Assembly: GCF_907165205.1 (NCBI RefSeq)
Contig: NC_058195.1
Coordinates: 12,338,001-12,402,000 of the forward strand
DNA from: Coccinella septempunctata
Lineage: Eukaryota; Arthropoda; Insecta; Coleoptera; Coccinellidae
Length of the DNA stretch: 64,000 nt
Reading direction: 5' to 3'
The notes beneath the pieces were generated by a model. The model made no database searches, was not told the origin of the DNA, and was given only the letters and a program-made list of their open reading frames with translations. A program made the position numbers and the translations under genes. This document shows, in pieces, positions 11,871 through 23,739 of the stretch; positions within the stretch are counted from its first letter, which is position 1, and each line of letters begins with the position of its first letter.

Positions 11871-12350
11871 TTTTAGCTAGAAAACACAATAATCGCCTAC
11901 TTACTTTTTTGTGAGAACAGACGACAACACAAAAACCACTCTGTAGATATGGTTGAGTTACTGATCGTTTCTTATCCTGACTTATGTCCGGTTTCCGAGC
12001 ACCACTTATCGAAAGTTTATCTATTCAATAAACTTAATGGACTGATAACTGGAATTACCAGTGTACCCGCTCGGTAAGAAAATCTCCCAATAACCTTGGA
12101 TCAAGTTAACCCGTCAACGATGGCCTACTATTTGACGTTGTTGTTTACAGGTATTTAACCTCACTTTAGTAGATACCATACTATTGTTTGGAATTTTCAG
12201 TATTGATGGAAGGTTACTGCATGTATTAATCTCGAGAAAACTACCAGTTGATATCAGATTGACAGTTGTCGAAACATTGAAACTGACCTCAAGAACTCAC
12301 ACTAAACTTTCTTCGTAAAATTTAATGATGAGTAAGCCGGCACTAAGTAT

Positions 12351-12987
12351 ACAGGGTGTTCCTAAATTGGAGGTACAAACGGAGAGAGGAGATTCCTTAA
12401 GTAATTTTAAGAAGAAAGTCCCATGAACATGGTATAGTAAACGTTTGGTTTTCGAGATACAGGGTGTAAAGTTTGAATTTTTGTATTGGTATCAAAACAA
12501 GTTGTGAAAACACATTCTAACACGATGAATTTATTCACCACAGCTTACTAACTGAATTTTTATGGGAATTTGGATTTTTCTGAGGGAATCTTTCAAATTC
12601 TTTTTCTCGAAATCGGTAGCAGATACGGCAAAACTACAAGAGACCATAAAGTTTAGTACAACAACAATGCTTCTTTCTACAATTTTTCAAATTAACAGTG
12701 GCTCACCAAAAAAAGTTCTGGAGGTAAACAGGGGAAGTGTTCCCGAAAAAATATCACCCTGTAGATTTGCTATCGAAATTGGCATGTTACATGGTGTGAA
12801 CTATCAATTATAACATTTATACAAAATTTCAGTTGAATTTGTAGATACTATGAGATAAAAACTTTTAACTTAAACATCCTGTATCTCGAAAACGAATCGT
12901 TTGCAGTTACATGTTTATGAGACTCGTTTTTCTCAAAATCACTCAAGGAATTTCCTCGTTTCGTTTGTATTTCCAATTCAGGAACCT
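12351..12987. repeat. fold-back element starting ACAGGGTGTTCC
   Basis: The left arm (about 12,351-12,480: ACAGGGTGTTCC ... GAGGAGATTCCTTAAGTAAT ... TTTTCGAGATACAGGGTGT) is mirrored by the right arm (about 12,830-12,987: ...CATCCTGTATCTCGAAAACG ... ACTCAAGGAATTTCCTCG ... AATTCAGGAACC). The about 350-bp centre is unrelated AT-rich DNA. Non-coding. Confidence 0.7.
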
Positions 12988-13039
12988 ATTTCCAAACTGT
13001 CATTGGCCACTGTAATCTTCCCTCTGACCAAGTACTTAC

Positions 13040-13278
13040 TTTTGGCACATAATGACTAGATCTTTGTCTGTTGTCGTTCCGGGCAGTCCCCGGATATACA
13101 GGTTAGTCTTCGAGAGTTGTTCCGACCCAGCAGTGGAATTGTTACTGGACGAGTTGGTGTTGGCCATGTTGTTGCTCAGCTGGCTGTTAGAAATGGTGCC
13201 GTTCTGGCTGCTATGAGATCCTGTGCTACTTGCGTTCGATTTAGATGGACTACTTGCTGTTGGCACTCGGTTATCATA
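13040..13278 (-). CDS. shep: shep exon: Ser/Asn-rich linker and start of first RRM
   Basis: A 239-bp exon with acceptor TTTCAG (ending 13279) after a T-rich tract, and donor CCAAAA|GTAAGT (13039 downwards). It opens YDNRVPTASSPSKSNASS, a Ser/Asn/Thr-rich stretch that Drosophila shep also has just before RRM1 (RVPTA-S-PS-N). It then reads EQLSKTNLYIRGLPGTTTD with RNP2 LYIRGL. The exon ends two bases into a codon completed by 7955-8013. The 5 kb intron to the next coding exon is filled with a Tc1 copy and an RNase H relic. Confidence 0.93.
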
Positions 13279-13457
13279 CTGAAACAAAAAAAAAAACCTT
13301 TGAAAACGCCCTTCTTCCATGAACTACAGAACTAAATTGTAATTGAAATGAATACATAACGTCCACTGATTAAAAATCAATGAATGTTACGATTTGGATC
13401 GAACTAGCCGACCACCATTATGAGGACTACCAACAGAAGGATAATACTAACGACGAA

Positions 13458-13990
13458 GAGTAGATGCTGACCATGATTTGAATATCATTTGGTCTCGTCA
13501 GAGCAACACAACTCTCACCAAATAGATCGAATTGATGGTTCTACTATTAGAGACCAGTAGATGCTAGGAAATATCGGTTCCTGCAAAATGAGAGTATGGT
13601 GCAAATGTATACATGCTGCCATCTTCACACTGAGAGTTAACGAGTGTTAGGTGGCGCTGGGGTATGGTTATATACTACAGCGACTGTATCAGCTTGATAC
13701 GGTCACTGTAGTTACACTACAGCTACAAGAGTGTGGCGACAAATGGAAACTTAGCAGTAACTTGGCGGCTTAGAAGCACAGATTACAATGTTGTGATCCT
13801 TAATGCGGATTGGGTCACGTCACGTGACTAAATCCGCCATTAAATTGCTAAAACGATGACAAACGAGACCACAATAGTCGGCACTGTCTTGTATAAAGTC
13901 ACTGCAGCTTAAAGCGTCTGCTACAAAGAAAATCTAGGTCTAAAAGAAACCTAGGTCAACTTGGACCGAGAACTTGGTCAGCATCTACTC
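13458..13990. mobile_element. about 530-bp inverted-repeat element with nested palindromes
   Basis: GAGTAGATGCTGACCA at the left end is matched by its exact reverse complement TGGTCAGCATCTACTC at the right end. Inside lie two strong hairpins. One (about 13,673-13,711) pairs ACTACAG...GACTGTATCA with TGATACGGTC...CTGTAGT. The other, around 13,804-13,845, pairs GCGGATT with AATCCGC about a CACGTCACGTGAC core. No flanking duplication was certain. No coding frame. Confidence 0.6.
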
Positions 13991-14676
13991 CGTTTTACTT
14001 GTTATGCATTGGAAAATGACAAATTGAATCTGAGATACTTATTATTCGAGAAATTCATAAAAGTTGAAACGCTTCTGATTTATATTTTGAATTCTTCGCG
14101 AAAGTCTATCGAATACATTTGAACTACTTCTGGAAGGAACGAGAATAGTTCATCAACATTTGAACTATGTTTTGGGAAGTCCTAAAATTATCAAAGAATT
14201 CATTGAAAACTGTTCCACGTATATATTCATATCTACATTTACATACCCATATGCAAAGTTATGTATACAAATGAAGTATTGAGTTTCACTACATAAGTGA
14301 ATTCTCAGTTGGATTGATACAGCAAAATGTGGAAAGATCACGATTAGATAAATCGATAAGATTCATGTAGTTTCGTAGAAACGTCGCAGATACTGCGATA
14401 ATTCTGAATGCAGTTTGGCGTCGAAAGTTTAATCAGAAATCAATATGATTTCGTTTCGACTCGAAAGCTGATGATAATCATTAAATTATCGTTGCTCGTG
14501 CTGTGAAGGGGGCAGTCAGGAACCGAAGGGCTCTATGTGTTCCCTAGGGTCTGTAGTTTGTAGTCTGTCGTTTGAAGGCGTTACGAAACTATTATTATTA
14601 TATTATTGAACTAGAGTCGTTGTGGCTCGATCAGCCTTTGGGGAACTGCGACCATGTAGCTCTTTTGTTCTATATC

Positions 14677-15200
14677 CTACTCATCTAGGAACCCAAAGAG
14701 GTCGTCAATGATGTTGATAAAACCGACAACATCCTTAGGGGCCTTAGCCGTTACCTCGTGAGTATCCAGGACCGATTTCCCCATATGAGTGGTTCTTAGT
14801 CCAGCCAGCTCTGGACATTTGCATACCATGTGTTCAGCTGTTTCTCCTTCTAATCCACAGAGCCTACAAGTCTCATCTGCTGACTTTCCCATTCGGTACA
14901 AATGGTATTTGTACCGACAGTGCCCTGGCAGCAGTACCACCATCACCCGAAGCTCAGCTCGTGACAGCTTTAGCAGTTTTCTGGTGTAGGTCGGTGAAAT
15001 CATCACGAATTTCTTTGACTGAGTGAGTCCAGGAGTGTTTCTCTAGAGGGTTATTCTGTTGTTCAACTCCAATTGTTGGACCGCTGTCTTATGGTATTTT
15101 CCAAGCACACAGAGAGGCTCAGGTCCAGCAGGTGTTAACCTTGATGCTACGAAACTAACCGTTCTGTGATCGTGACACCACGAGAACTTAGGCTCGCCAA
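14677..15200 (-). pseudogene. non-LTR retrotransposon pol C-terminus (RNase H tail and zinc-knuckle-like segment)
   Basis: The minus-strand frame 14,677-15,006 ends with a Cys/His cluster, DETCRLCGLEGETAEHMVC followed by KCPEL. This is the pattern at the C-terminus of R1/Jockey-like pol proteins after the RNase H domain. Just upstream, after a stop, PAGPEPLCVLGKYHK parallels the TGSEPFCG tail of the 11.3-kb relic. The piece is 5'-truncated and interrupted by at least one stop (about 15,043-15,045). Confidence 0.75.
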
Positions 15201-15692
15201 CTTGAAGAAGCGGGAAGTACGCGACGAAGACAGGCGAGAACAGTAGGAACACCAAAACATGTGCAGGTTGTTCTAGTAGCAGTCTAGTAGTCACCAGGAC
15301 TGCTTTACTTTGGATGTGCTGGAGGGCAAACTTTGTACATAGGGTGAATAGAACTGTAGATTTTTAAAATTTTCAGACTTCCAGTTTTTCGGACAAATTG
15401 TGAGTGCTTCGAACACGTATTTTCTTAAAAATCTTAATATTCAAACCTAAAAACTCCACATATACATATTTCTAAAGACAATTGGCGATTCTCAAGCAGC
15501 AGTAAGGCTAAACATCCTTCCGATGATGCCTAGACCTTCTATTTTCCGAAATCCTTCGTCCTGTTCGAACTGTTAAATAGTGAAAAATGCTTTCAACTGA
15601 TATGGAATATCAGGCTGCCAGGGGCACCAACAAAATGACATAGGTTTGCCCTTCCCAGGGCGGAAAACAACCCCCAAAAATAAAAAACTTAC

Positions 15693-16007
15693 CGTATTGG
15701 AGGAATTGTAAGCGTTGGCTGCCGCGTATGCGGGTATATGGTTAGGTTGGTGTAGTTGGCTAGGCTGTGGATACCGGTAGTAGGGGGGCGAAGACGAGTG
15801 AGCTGCTGCAGCGTGCTGATGACCTCCACCAACGCCGCCCCACTGGCGGTACCCGCTGGCGCTTTGATGTTGCGTTGCCATGGGAGCGGAGATAGCCCCC
15901 GCCGACCCCGCTGTCTTGACAAGGGCCGTGAACGACGAGCCGCCGCTGCTACGTTGCTGCTGCGGGTTAGAGGAATGCTGAGGTAATCCGTGGATGCTGG
16001 CACTGTT
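15693..16007 (-). CDS. shep: shep exon: Gln/Ser/His/Tyr-rich N-terminal region (5' coding part missing upstream)
   Basis: A 315-bp phase-0 exon between acceptor TTTTTCAG (16010-16008) and donor ACG|GTAAGT (15692 downwards). It encodes 105 residues beginning NSASIHGLPQHSSNPQQQ and ending PAYAAANAYNSSNT. It is low-complexity with Gln, Gly, His, Ala and YYRYPQP-type segments, comparable to the disordered Ala/Pro/Gln/Tyr-rich N-terminus of shep. GC content is clearly higher than in the flanking introns, as expected for coding DNA. The only in-frame Met lies in the intron, so at least one more 5' coding exon must exist beyond 16,007; I could not identify it. Confidence 0.85.
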
Positions 16008-19000
16008 CTGAAAAATAAAAAACAATCGTATATTGATCGATAGAAGAAAATTTTGGATAGGGGGATGCTAGCACGTTTTTTTTTGGGTTGCCTAAATTCA
16101 TATAAGGTTTAGATATCGGAGACCTCTATCGGTCAATTGCCGAGAACGAGAATGGTTATTTCTTCTTAATTACTAGTCTGCAAAAAGATGGATCCTTCCC
16201 TCGAAAAATTCAGAGAGTCTACAGGCCATCGCGGTGAATCACCCTGATAATATTCCAAACATTACTGCGGGAGGGAAATCCGAATATCATATAGTGTGTC
16301 CAACATATGAATTTTATAGATTTTCGGCAATAAATAGCCAAAAAACTTCAAATTTGTTACACTGACGACAGAGAACTTGTTTGCTTCTGAAACCATCAAG
16401 GGGTTTTCAATATCTCAATTCACCAAGAATGTGAAACAACTTATTACGAATGACACTTAATGATATTTCACATTCCTACTACAAACATTCATTAAATTTA
16501 TTACGAATGAATTGCTCCAGAATGCGAGCAGAATATTTGAACATTAAATATACACCGTTATAACAGATTGAACAATTACAACATTTTCTTGAAGCTTCCT
16601 GCTGCTATTCTCTCTAAACATCTGAAACACAAGTTTCAAAAATGTTTTGAAATAGAATAAAAGGGATCGTTTATATTCGAATTAAAGATAATACGGTATA
16701 AAGATGGAAAACGAAGAGACTGGAGTGATGAGAGCTCCAGGTCTCGTTGAAATATTAATTTGAGTGCCATTTGCAGAAACATATGAAAAAAAATTCAAAA
16801 TCTTACAAAATAAGATTTCAGATGGCCATTTTGATCAAAGAGGTTTAGAACATTTTGATGCTAGTACCAATTTTTGTTTATTTAGCTCGTTCTAGTTGCT
16901 GATTATCAAATCTTTTTGTTTAATTTCTTAGTGAAAACCCCAAAATATCGTTCGGAAATTATTGAAAGGTGGAGAACTAAGGATCAAATAATAAAATGGA
17001 TTTTCTGAAGTTAAGTTTTTCAACAGATAAGATTTTTCGTTCCAGTAAATTATCAAGATGGAAATACTTGTTTGGTTTGGGAACGTTATTAAAAGAAACC
17101 ACTTGGTGTGATGGCCAACGTTTCGCAAAATTTATTATTGCATTATCAAGGCTCTAGAAAAACAACTAAAAGTCAGGAAACTACATCGCAACCGAACAAT
17201 TTGATACAACTCTCAACCAACAGAAAACCAAGAGGAGTACAATCATTTAAAACAGTTTTTTACACAACTAAGGAAAATGGAAGCGTTAGTATTAAAATTC
17301 GTAACATGTGAATTGGTCATTCATTGATTTTTATTTTCGGAGTGGATAAATTTTTTAGGACGTTGAGTCAATGACTTCAGCAAACACTACTGACTACACC
17401 ATGTGCAGGAAACATTTTACTGCAAGTCAATTGAGAACTGTTCTGCACATAAATTGTTATATACAGAAAGCATCCCTTACATTTAGGGTAAATTATCATC
17501 TGTATAGGTCCATTCAATGATTCTCAGTTGCTTCACCTTCAATATTTTCAGGAATGCAAAGGTTTTATTGATTTGTTGTTCGGGAAGTCAAAGTTTTATG
17601 AAACCTGCTGTGAGTTTTGTTCATTCATTAATCAATTTGTATATTGTGTCATAAAGAGACCATATCATAAGGAAATCATAAAAAAAGCATAACATAACTA
17701 TATTGACAGGCTAACATAAAGGTCTTGTATACCTCTGTAAGGTTTTTTAAAGTGTTGTTCTGAAAATTCTACAAATAATATGTAAGGAACTGAAATCTGT
17801 ATGATATGATGGTATATTGAATATTGGTTCATATTAATTTCTGATATATGTATATTGTACAAGTTCAACTAAGTTTATTAAGTCAAAACAACCTATTGCA
17901 CAGAAATATCACCTTCGACGTATAGCAGATCACCATATACTTTTGTGTCCTTGTCGAGCTTCATTTGTTGTCCACTTTTTTAAATTTTTTATAAACTGCA
18001 AATAAAAATTTAGCACATCCAATAGCATTTTTCATTGATAGTAATTAATTCCAAACAATGTTCAGATGAAAACATGATCACAAAACAAAACCGTACTTTT
18101 GTTTTGTCGCTCAGGATGTTTGTTTTCTTGTATAAACAAGGTAGATATTAAAATTAAATACAAGGAATATAATTCAAATTTCGCGCCCCTCTATTATAAA
18201 ACAGAAAACTATTATTAAACAGTTTTTCTGTATGGAAAGTACGTTTTGAGCGCCATCTCATTGTCAAGTGTGTTTTCACTGACCAAATCGTAGTCGGTTT
18301 TTAGTACCAGAGATATGAGGGCGTTTCCCATCTTTCAACTCTATAAACTTTGTTTCGAATGTCAGGGCTTGAGGATGATCGATAAAGGTGTAAAACATTA
18401 CAATTGTTTTCCTCTACAATACTGACCTTCTCATGGACAAAATTGACTTGTCCAACAGTCAGTCAAATTCTTAGCCGCTTCAAGTTCAAGATAAGGCAAT
18501 GAGTTAGTGGCTCGCTCTATTAGTCACCACACTGGAGATTTTATTGGTGCAGATAAAATCGAAATACAATGACAATGTGTCATTATGTCAATGTCGCCGA
18601 TAAAATACAGATACTTCCGTTTTTACATTCCCTCCATCACGGTTTTGTACGGAGTTTATCACCAAGAATTTTGTTTGATCATTAAACACAAAAAGCGTAA
18701 TTTATTAGTTCAAATATTGAAACTCATCGATTAGCACATGGTGATTTTCCGTCAGTTGTTTCCAACGAAAAGCCTTTGATTTTTATATTACCTACGGATG
18801 AATAATGTGCCAAAATGTATTGGTTTAGGACAGGGGGTTCACAAAAAAGTGGGTTCAGATTCAAGAAACAAGCCTGGTAGGTAGAATTACAATTTAAGGA
18901 GTATTTTTTCTGAATTCCCCTAACGGCTGAGCCGATTTCATGAAATTTTGTGTGTGTGTAAGGTCCACTGAACTAATTTATAGTTCAGTGGTAAGGTCAG

Positions 19001-19599
19001 GCTCTTGGGACATAGATATCTATATATGTTCCAAGGTCAGGTCCGTCAGACAGAAAAACTGTATTGTATTATCGTCACAATACGTTTGAGTTTCACCGTT
19101 CAAGCTCGTTTTATTCTTACACTTTCGGCCTTCCGAATGGGTCGATCGAAGTCAATAGCCGAAAGGAAAATAAACAATCTCTGGCCAATTTCGAAAATCC
19201 TCAGTACGTCCCTGAACTCTTTTGTACCGAACGACGGAAGGCCAGACTTATGAATCATAGACAAGATTGGATCCGCTATCTTTTCATGAACGTCAGAGCC
19301 AACAATTTTATTGTTTCTTATCTTTAGTCTCTCATGGAATTTCGATAAGGATAGAATGTTTCGGTTATTATAAACAATTAAATAATGATGCAGCAAGTTC
19401 GTCACTACAAACGAATACCAATATTTTTTCGCTATTCATGTAACTGCAAATTTAATTGTTAACTTGCCACGATAACATTTCTAAGAAATGCAGCCAATCG
19501 AAGTAAATTTCAAACAGAGAAGAAAATTGATTCTCATCAAATGGTCTTTTGAACTTAAATGGTATTTTGATCGATTACTTACGAAACCCGGAGACATAT
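16008..19599. other. no gene seen; AT-rich DNA upstream of the last visible shep exon
   Basis: Probably shep intron. About 16,690-16,860 resembles 26,490-26,660 (shared GTTGAAATATT...TTTGCAGAAACATATGAA...GATTTCAGATGGCCATTTTGATC), so it is a dispersed repeat. A 67-codon open frame at 17,108-17,311 has no family features. Nothing else is recognisable. Confidence 0.55.
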
Positions 19600-21290
19600 G
19601 AATACAAATGCAGCCCTGTTTTGCTTTGTCATCGCATTACATAAAAACAGCTGAACCGATTTCATTCATATTTTCTTTGAAACCTTCCTCATACTTTGTA
19701 GAAGGTTTTAACGGAAGAAAATTTCGAAAAAGTTGCCTAGGAAAATCAGGAAAACTAAACGAAATTAAATTTCGCGCACAAGTGTATGTTGGGAAGCCAC
19801 CTTCTACGCGAATAACACGAATCTCGAGATAAGTGATCAATGCATTTATAAATTTAAAATAAAAAACGATCACGAGATTAGGGATCAATGCATATACAGA
19901 GTCCTTCCATAGCTGCCAAACCAGACGTTTTAGGAATTTAGTTGAGAAGCATTCCCTTTGTACTTTCAATTCTGCATCTCAGGATATTATTTTCTGATAT
20001 ACAGGGTGTTCCCAAATAAAATTATTCAACAACTGAATGATTTTTTAAATGGAACACCCCTTATATTTTTGCATATTTTCAATGCTCTTCAATACCTTCA
20101 ATACCTCAATGATGCAAAATATTATGGATATTTTTCCAACGGTACGGATCTTATTCAGAAAAAACTGCAAAATTTCGACGAAACAGTAGTTCAGTAAAAG
20201 CCCTTTACCGATTTCCAGAAGCGATAGAAACATGAATTTGATCAGGATTTCTTCTAACTTAAGAATTTGCCTAGTCATCGTTCCTAAATGATCAACCTCT
20301 CTTATACAGGGTATCCGTTATCAATGTCCAAATATGAAGAATTTCAAATTGTTTATTCTCGATTTTTTCAGATGTAACACCCTGTATTTTTTTCCATGAT
20401 GATGTACACAGTTTGAAACCTTACATTTTTTCAGAAGTAACCAAAGAGCTATTTTCACTCCTGCGTCCAGTAGGCACGAAAAATGAATTTGAAAATCTTC
20501 ATATTTCTATCGCTTCTGGAAATCGGTAAAGGGTTATTACGAAACTACGGTTTCGTCGAAATTTTGCAGTTTTTTCTGAATAAGATCCGTACCGTTGAAA
20601 AAATATCTCTAATATTTTGCATCATGGTAGAGGTATTGAAGAGCATTGAAAATATGCAATTATATAAGAGGTGTTCCATTTAAAAAATCACTCATTTGTT
20701 GAATAATTTTATTTGGGAACACCCTGTATATTAGAAAATAATTTCCTGAGATGCAGAATTGAAAGTACAAAGGGAATGCTTTTCAACTAAATTTCTAAAA
20801 CGTCTAGTTTGGCAGCTATGGAAGCCTAACTATTTCAGGACCCTGTATCAATTTTAAGTACCTACACTAAATTATTCACTTCTAGTTTCGGTTAGACCGT
20901 AAGTTTTGCAGCATTGATCTAGAAAATCCATGATTTCACACGGTCATTTGTATGTAGCTTGTTCCTGTGTTGACAAACCCTCAACTTCATTTAAGCAATA
21001 GACAAAAAAAAACATTTTGTTTACAAAGTGGTACTGCAAAGAAAAAGTCAATGTTCACTCAAAATAAAAAATGTACATAATATTATTTATATAATTAAAT
21101 GTGTCTTCAATCAATTTTTTCAATAAAAAGTTTAAAATAAATACTTTTTTCACACTATTCTAGTAACTCAATTTTTTTATCTCTCATCTTACTTCCCATT
21201 ACTAAAAAATATTCCACCACTATGAATGGTGGAAAAATGTCTGCTAGGTCAGCTATATATGTAGTAGTTAATAAATTCATTGATACTGAG
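19600..21290. repeat. dispersed repeat R1, copy 2 (interrupted by a fold-back)
   Basis: The opening AATGCAGCCCTGTTTTGCTT and closing GACAAACCCTCAAC ... TCAATCAATTTTTTCAATAAA segments match the copy at 2,060-2,980. Between them sits the fold-back at 19,897-20,846. At about 21,060 this copy preserves the empty site of the MITE inserted at 2586. Non-coding. Confidence 0.65.
19897..20846. repeat. large fold-back with about 340-bp arms
   Basis: The left arm is about 19,905-20,245 and the right arm about 20,490-20,823. They are inverted copies: CCATAGCTGCCAAAC/GTTTGGCAGCTATGG, ACAGGGTGTTCCCAAATAAA/TTTATTTGGGAACACCCTGT, CTTTACCGATTTCCAGAAGC/GCTTCTGGAAATCGGTAAAG. The spacer is about 240 bp and carries further CAGGGTATCC/ACACCCTGTATT words. 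Both arms contain the same 60-70 codon open frame, which I regard as fortuitous. It is nested in dispersed repeat R1. Confidence 0.8.
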
Positions 21291-21639
21291 TGCTCTGCTT
21301 TCTATTTCAAGTGTCAAGTGTCATTTTCAAATCATTTTTCGAAATAATAACATGGGAAAGGTCAGCTTCATGTTTGTGCATTCCATCGGATAGCTCTGAG
21401 AGTATTTTTTTACGGCGTAGGTAGTAGAAACGCGCCATATACACATGTGATAGTACTGTCGTGTGTTCGCATTCCTAACTCTTCGGACGAAGAAGTAAGT
21501 GACCTCGACTAACCTAGATCCGAGTGTGCGATTCTTCAACCTGGCATTGAGGCGCATTCTTCCACGGCTTTGCATTCCGCAGGAATTCGTTTCTTCCGTT
21601 AAGCTCGCCATAGGCGACAAGGTTTCCTCGCAAAAAGTA

Positions 21640-22210
21640 CAGTATGAATGGCTGTGGGTATACTGTTAGGTGAGGAACGTCTGCAACTGGTGCAAGGAAG
21701 GCGGGAAGATACGCCAATTTCAGCAGAGAGGCCTTCAAGTTACGAAGTCTGCTTTACTGTCAAGGCCAGTAAAGGATGTTGAGGATATTTTTTCCGATTA
21801 CCTAACCTATATCTATCACAGGAACTTCAATTTCCTGTCAGAAGATGTCTCTATGAAGACAATCTAACATCGGGATTTTGGGATGTAATCCAAAAATACT
21901 GGGATGGATGTATCTACGTCATGATTGTGAGACCGTTAATATCTCATGGGGCAATAGTCTGGTACACTCAGGCAAGTCAATACAGTAGGAGGAGAGCCCT
22001 CGATAGAATACAAAGGTTAGCCTATGTTTGTATCACTGGAGCTACGACAGAGTACCCTTACAAGAGAGTTGGAGATCATTACAGATCTTACACTTCTTCA
22101 TCTAGTTATATATAGATTGACCAATGAGGCCAGGAAAGTATCGACAATGAGAGAATTGAGAATCACAGAGCCTAGCCATCTCCGATCAAATACATCCCAT
22201 CAGCGATGAT
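21640..22210 (+). pseudogene. non-LTR retrotransposon reverse-transcriptase C-terminal fragment
   Basis: The plus-strand frame 21,921-22,115 reads IVRPLISHGAIVWYTQASQY then RRRALDRIQRLAYVCITGA. This is the conserved stretch just after the RT domain in R1/Jockey-like elements (P-L-YGA-VW ... L-RIQRLA---ITGA---TP). A frame switch near 22,090 gives LLHLVIYRLTNEARKVSTMR, which has a close relative at 28,960-29,060 on the minus strand. The fragment is broken and short, and the upstream RT core is missing. Confidence 0.75.
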
Positions 22211-22557
22211 ATGGTTAAGAAAAATATCATCGAGAAACCCTGTACTACGATGCAAATATAAGTAGGAAATAAGATTGACAAAGGAAATCCACAATCCCAG
22301 CTCTCAAAAATAATACCATCAAATGGTACTCACCATACCACGACAGGGACTAGCGCTGAACTATTTACTAACATTAGGCTGCTGTCTATGCGTCTTTGAG
22401 ACAGGAAAAGTCATAATCCAAAGATGTGTGGAAATGCCATTGAAGGAAACTATCAGAAATTTTTAATTCATTCATTCATGGCTGTATCCCAGAATAAATC
22501 TACTAAAAGATTCAAAAACAAAACTATTGGTGCGATCAAACTCATAATTTCTTGGGG

Positions 22558-23446
22558 CTACTTGCAACTGTGTGCCCTCCTGTGACTGAAGAGACCCAAC
22601 CGTGACCTACAGATCCTTCCACATTCCGGGCATGGATAGTCATCAACCAGATCTGGCCGCCGCTGTATTCTTCGCGAGTCTCCATTATAACTGTGGACCA
22701 CTCCACTGTGATCTATCTAACGCTAGTTGTTCCCAGTTATGATTGGCATTAACTGATTTTAGGGATTGATGCAGTATATCCTTGAACCGCTTATACTGGC
22801 CTCCTGGTTTCCGAGCTTCCTCTGAATTCGCCATACAGAGAGTCTTGTGTCTTGCATCCTCAGAATGTCGCCGCTCCATCTAAGTCGGGCCCTCGTTACT
22901 TGAGTCTCAATTGTTATACGACTCGCGCGCTGCAAGACTTCTGCATTTGAAACTTTGTGGAACCATCTGATATGTATTATTTGTCTTAGATGACGTTGTT
23001 GCGTTTGTTCAAGCTGTTTAATATGTCGCTAGTAGGGCGTCCAGCTTTCGCTTCCGCAAAGAAGCTTTGGGATGACCACTGCTTTGTAAACAGCTGTCTT
23101 GGTCTTCAGATTGAGGTCGTGATTTTAAAACACTCTTTTCTTTAGCTTCCAGAATGCCCGTGATAATGAATTGATACAGTTGTGTATTTCCGTGCCCAGG
23201 TTAGACTTCCCAAGTATTTGAACTGCTTGACCTGTTCTAGAGTTTCATCCTCCAGGCTGATACCTGTTTGAAGGTTTCGTCAATATTGAGTCTAAGGCCT
23301 GAAGCTTCGTATATATGTTTATAGGTGTCCCACATTATCTGTAGATCCTCTGGGCCGCAAGCGATAAGTGCGCGGTCGTCTGCATATTGAACTTCAGCAA
23401 TAAACTTTGTACGGGTTTTTGCTCTGAGGCGCTTCAGGTTAATCAA
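22558..23446 (-). pseudogene. second non-LTR retrotransposon type: RT C-terminal half to zinc finger end, 5'-truncated
   Basis: On the minus strand, IAEVQYADDRALIACGPEDL contains the RT catalytic YADD box. Further 3' come RHIKQLEQTQQRHLRQIIHI, a TRARLRWSGDILRM block, GGQYKRFKDILHQSLKS and finally YPCPECGRICRSRLGLFSH followed by RRAHSCK and TAG (22,558-22,560), a C2H2-type finger. This order (YADD, LRW-GH--RM, G--KR-KD-LK, terminal CP-CGR-C-S--GL-SH) marks a common animal non-LTR class different from the RNase H-bearing relics elsewhere in this window. Frameshifts and an internal stop at about 22,685 show it is dead. Confidence 0.85.
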
Positions 23447-23454
23447 CGTAGTAA

Positions 23455-23660
23455 CCCCATAATTTCACACAGCTATTGGCGAAAATTTCATTTTTCAAGA
23501 TAATGTAGCACACACTAGGTAATGACTTCTAGAGAAAAATATGGTATTCCACATCAAGCATTACAAAGTGCCCTTGATGCCCACAGACTGCCTGCAACGC
23601 TTCAAGATCTTTTGCCACAATTTATGCAACAAATTGAGCAGGATGAAAAGCATTTATAGG
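23455..23660 (+). pseudogene. possible Tc1-like transposase fragment
   Basis: GGCGAAAATTTCATTTTTCA followed by AGATAATG closely resembles the GENFIFMDDNA codons of the two full-length Tc1 copies, here GENFIFQDNVAHTR. About 100 bp later RLPATLQDLLPQFMQQIEQ resembles the HPATLNDLG region before the transposase C-terminus. The segment is short and rearranged, so identification is tentative. Confidence 0.45.
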
Positions 23661-23739
23661 TACAAGTCATACTTTGTATTGAGGGTCAATAGAATTATGA
23701 GTTGTTGAAAGCATACCTAGATATAATTCAAAAGGAAAT

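Larger units (their letters stand above)
8014..13039 (-). other. shep intron within RRM1
   Basis: Intron of 5.0 kb with stacked insertions. It holds an 85-bp direct repeat (9,063 and 9,238), a Tc1 copy (9383-10883), a hAT-like terminus (10,985-11,116), an RNase H relic (11,289-11,870) and a fold-back (12,351-12,987). A small hairpin around 8,300-8,370 pairs CATTTCTCTTGGAAAT with ATTTCCAAGAGAAATG. No independent gene is seen. Confidence 0.75.
13279..15692 (-). other. shep intron between N-terminal exons
   Basis: Intron of 2.4 kb. It contains an inverted-repeat element (13,458-13,990) and an RNase H relic (14,677-15,200). The remaining pieces show nothing recognisable. Confidence 0.75.

Noticed and set aside
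17108..17311. 67-codon Ser/Thr/Gln-rich plus frame
   Set aside because: Length is within chance expectation and there is no splice or family support.
19897..20846. Identical 60-70 codon frames in both fold-back arms as evidence of selection
   Set aside because: The arms are near-identical DNA, so the same frame appears in both without any selection.
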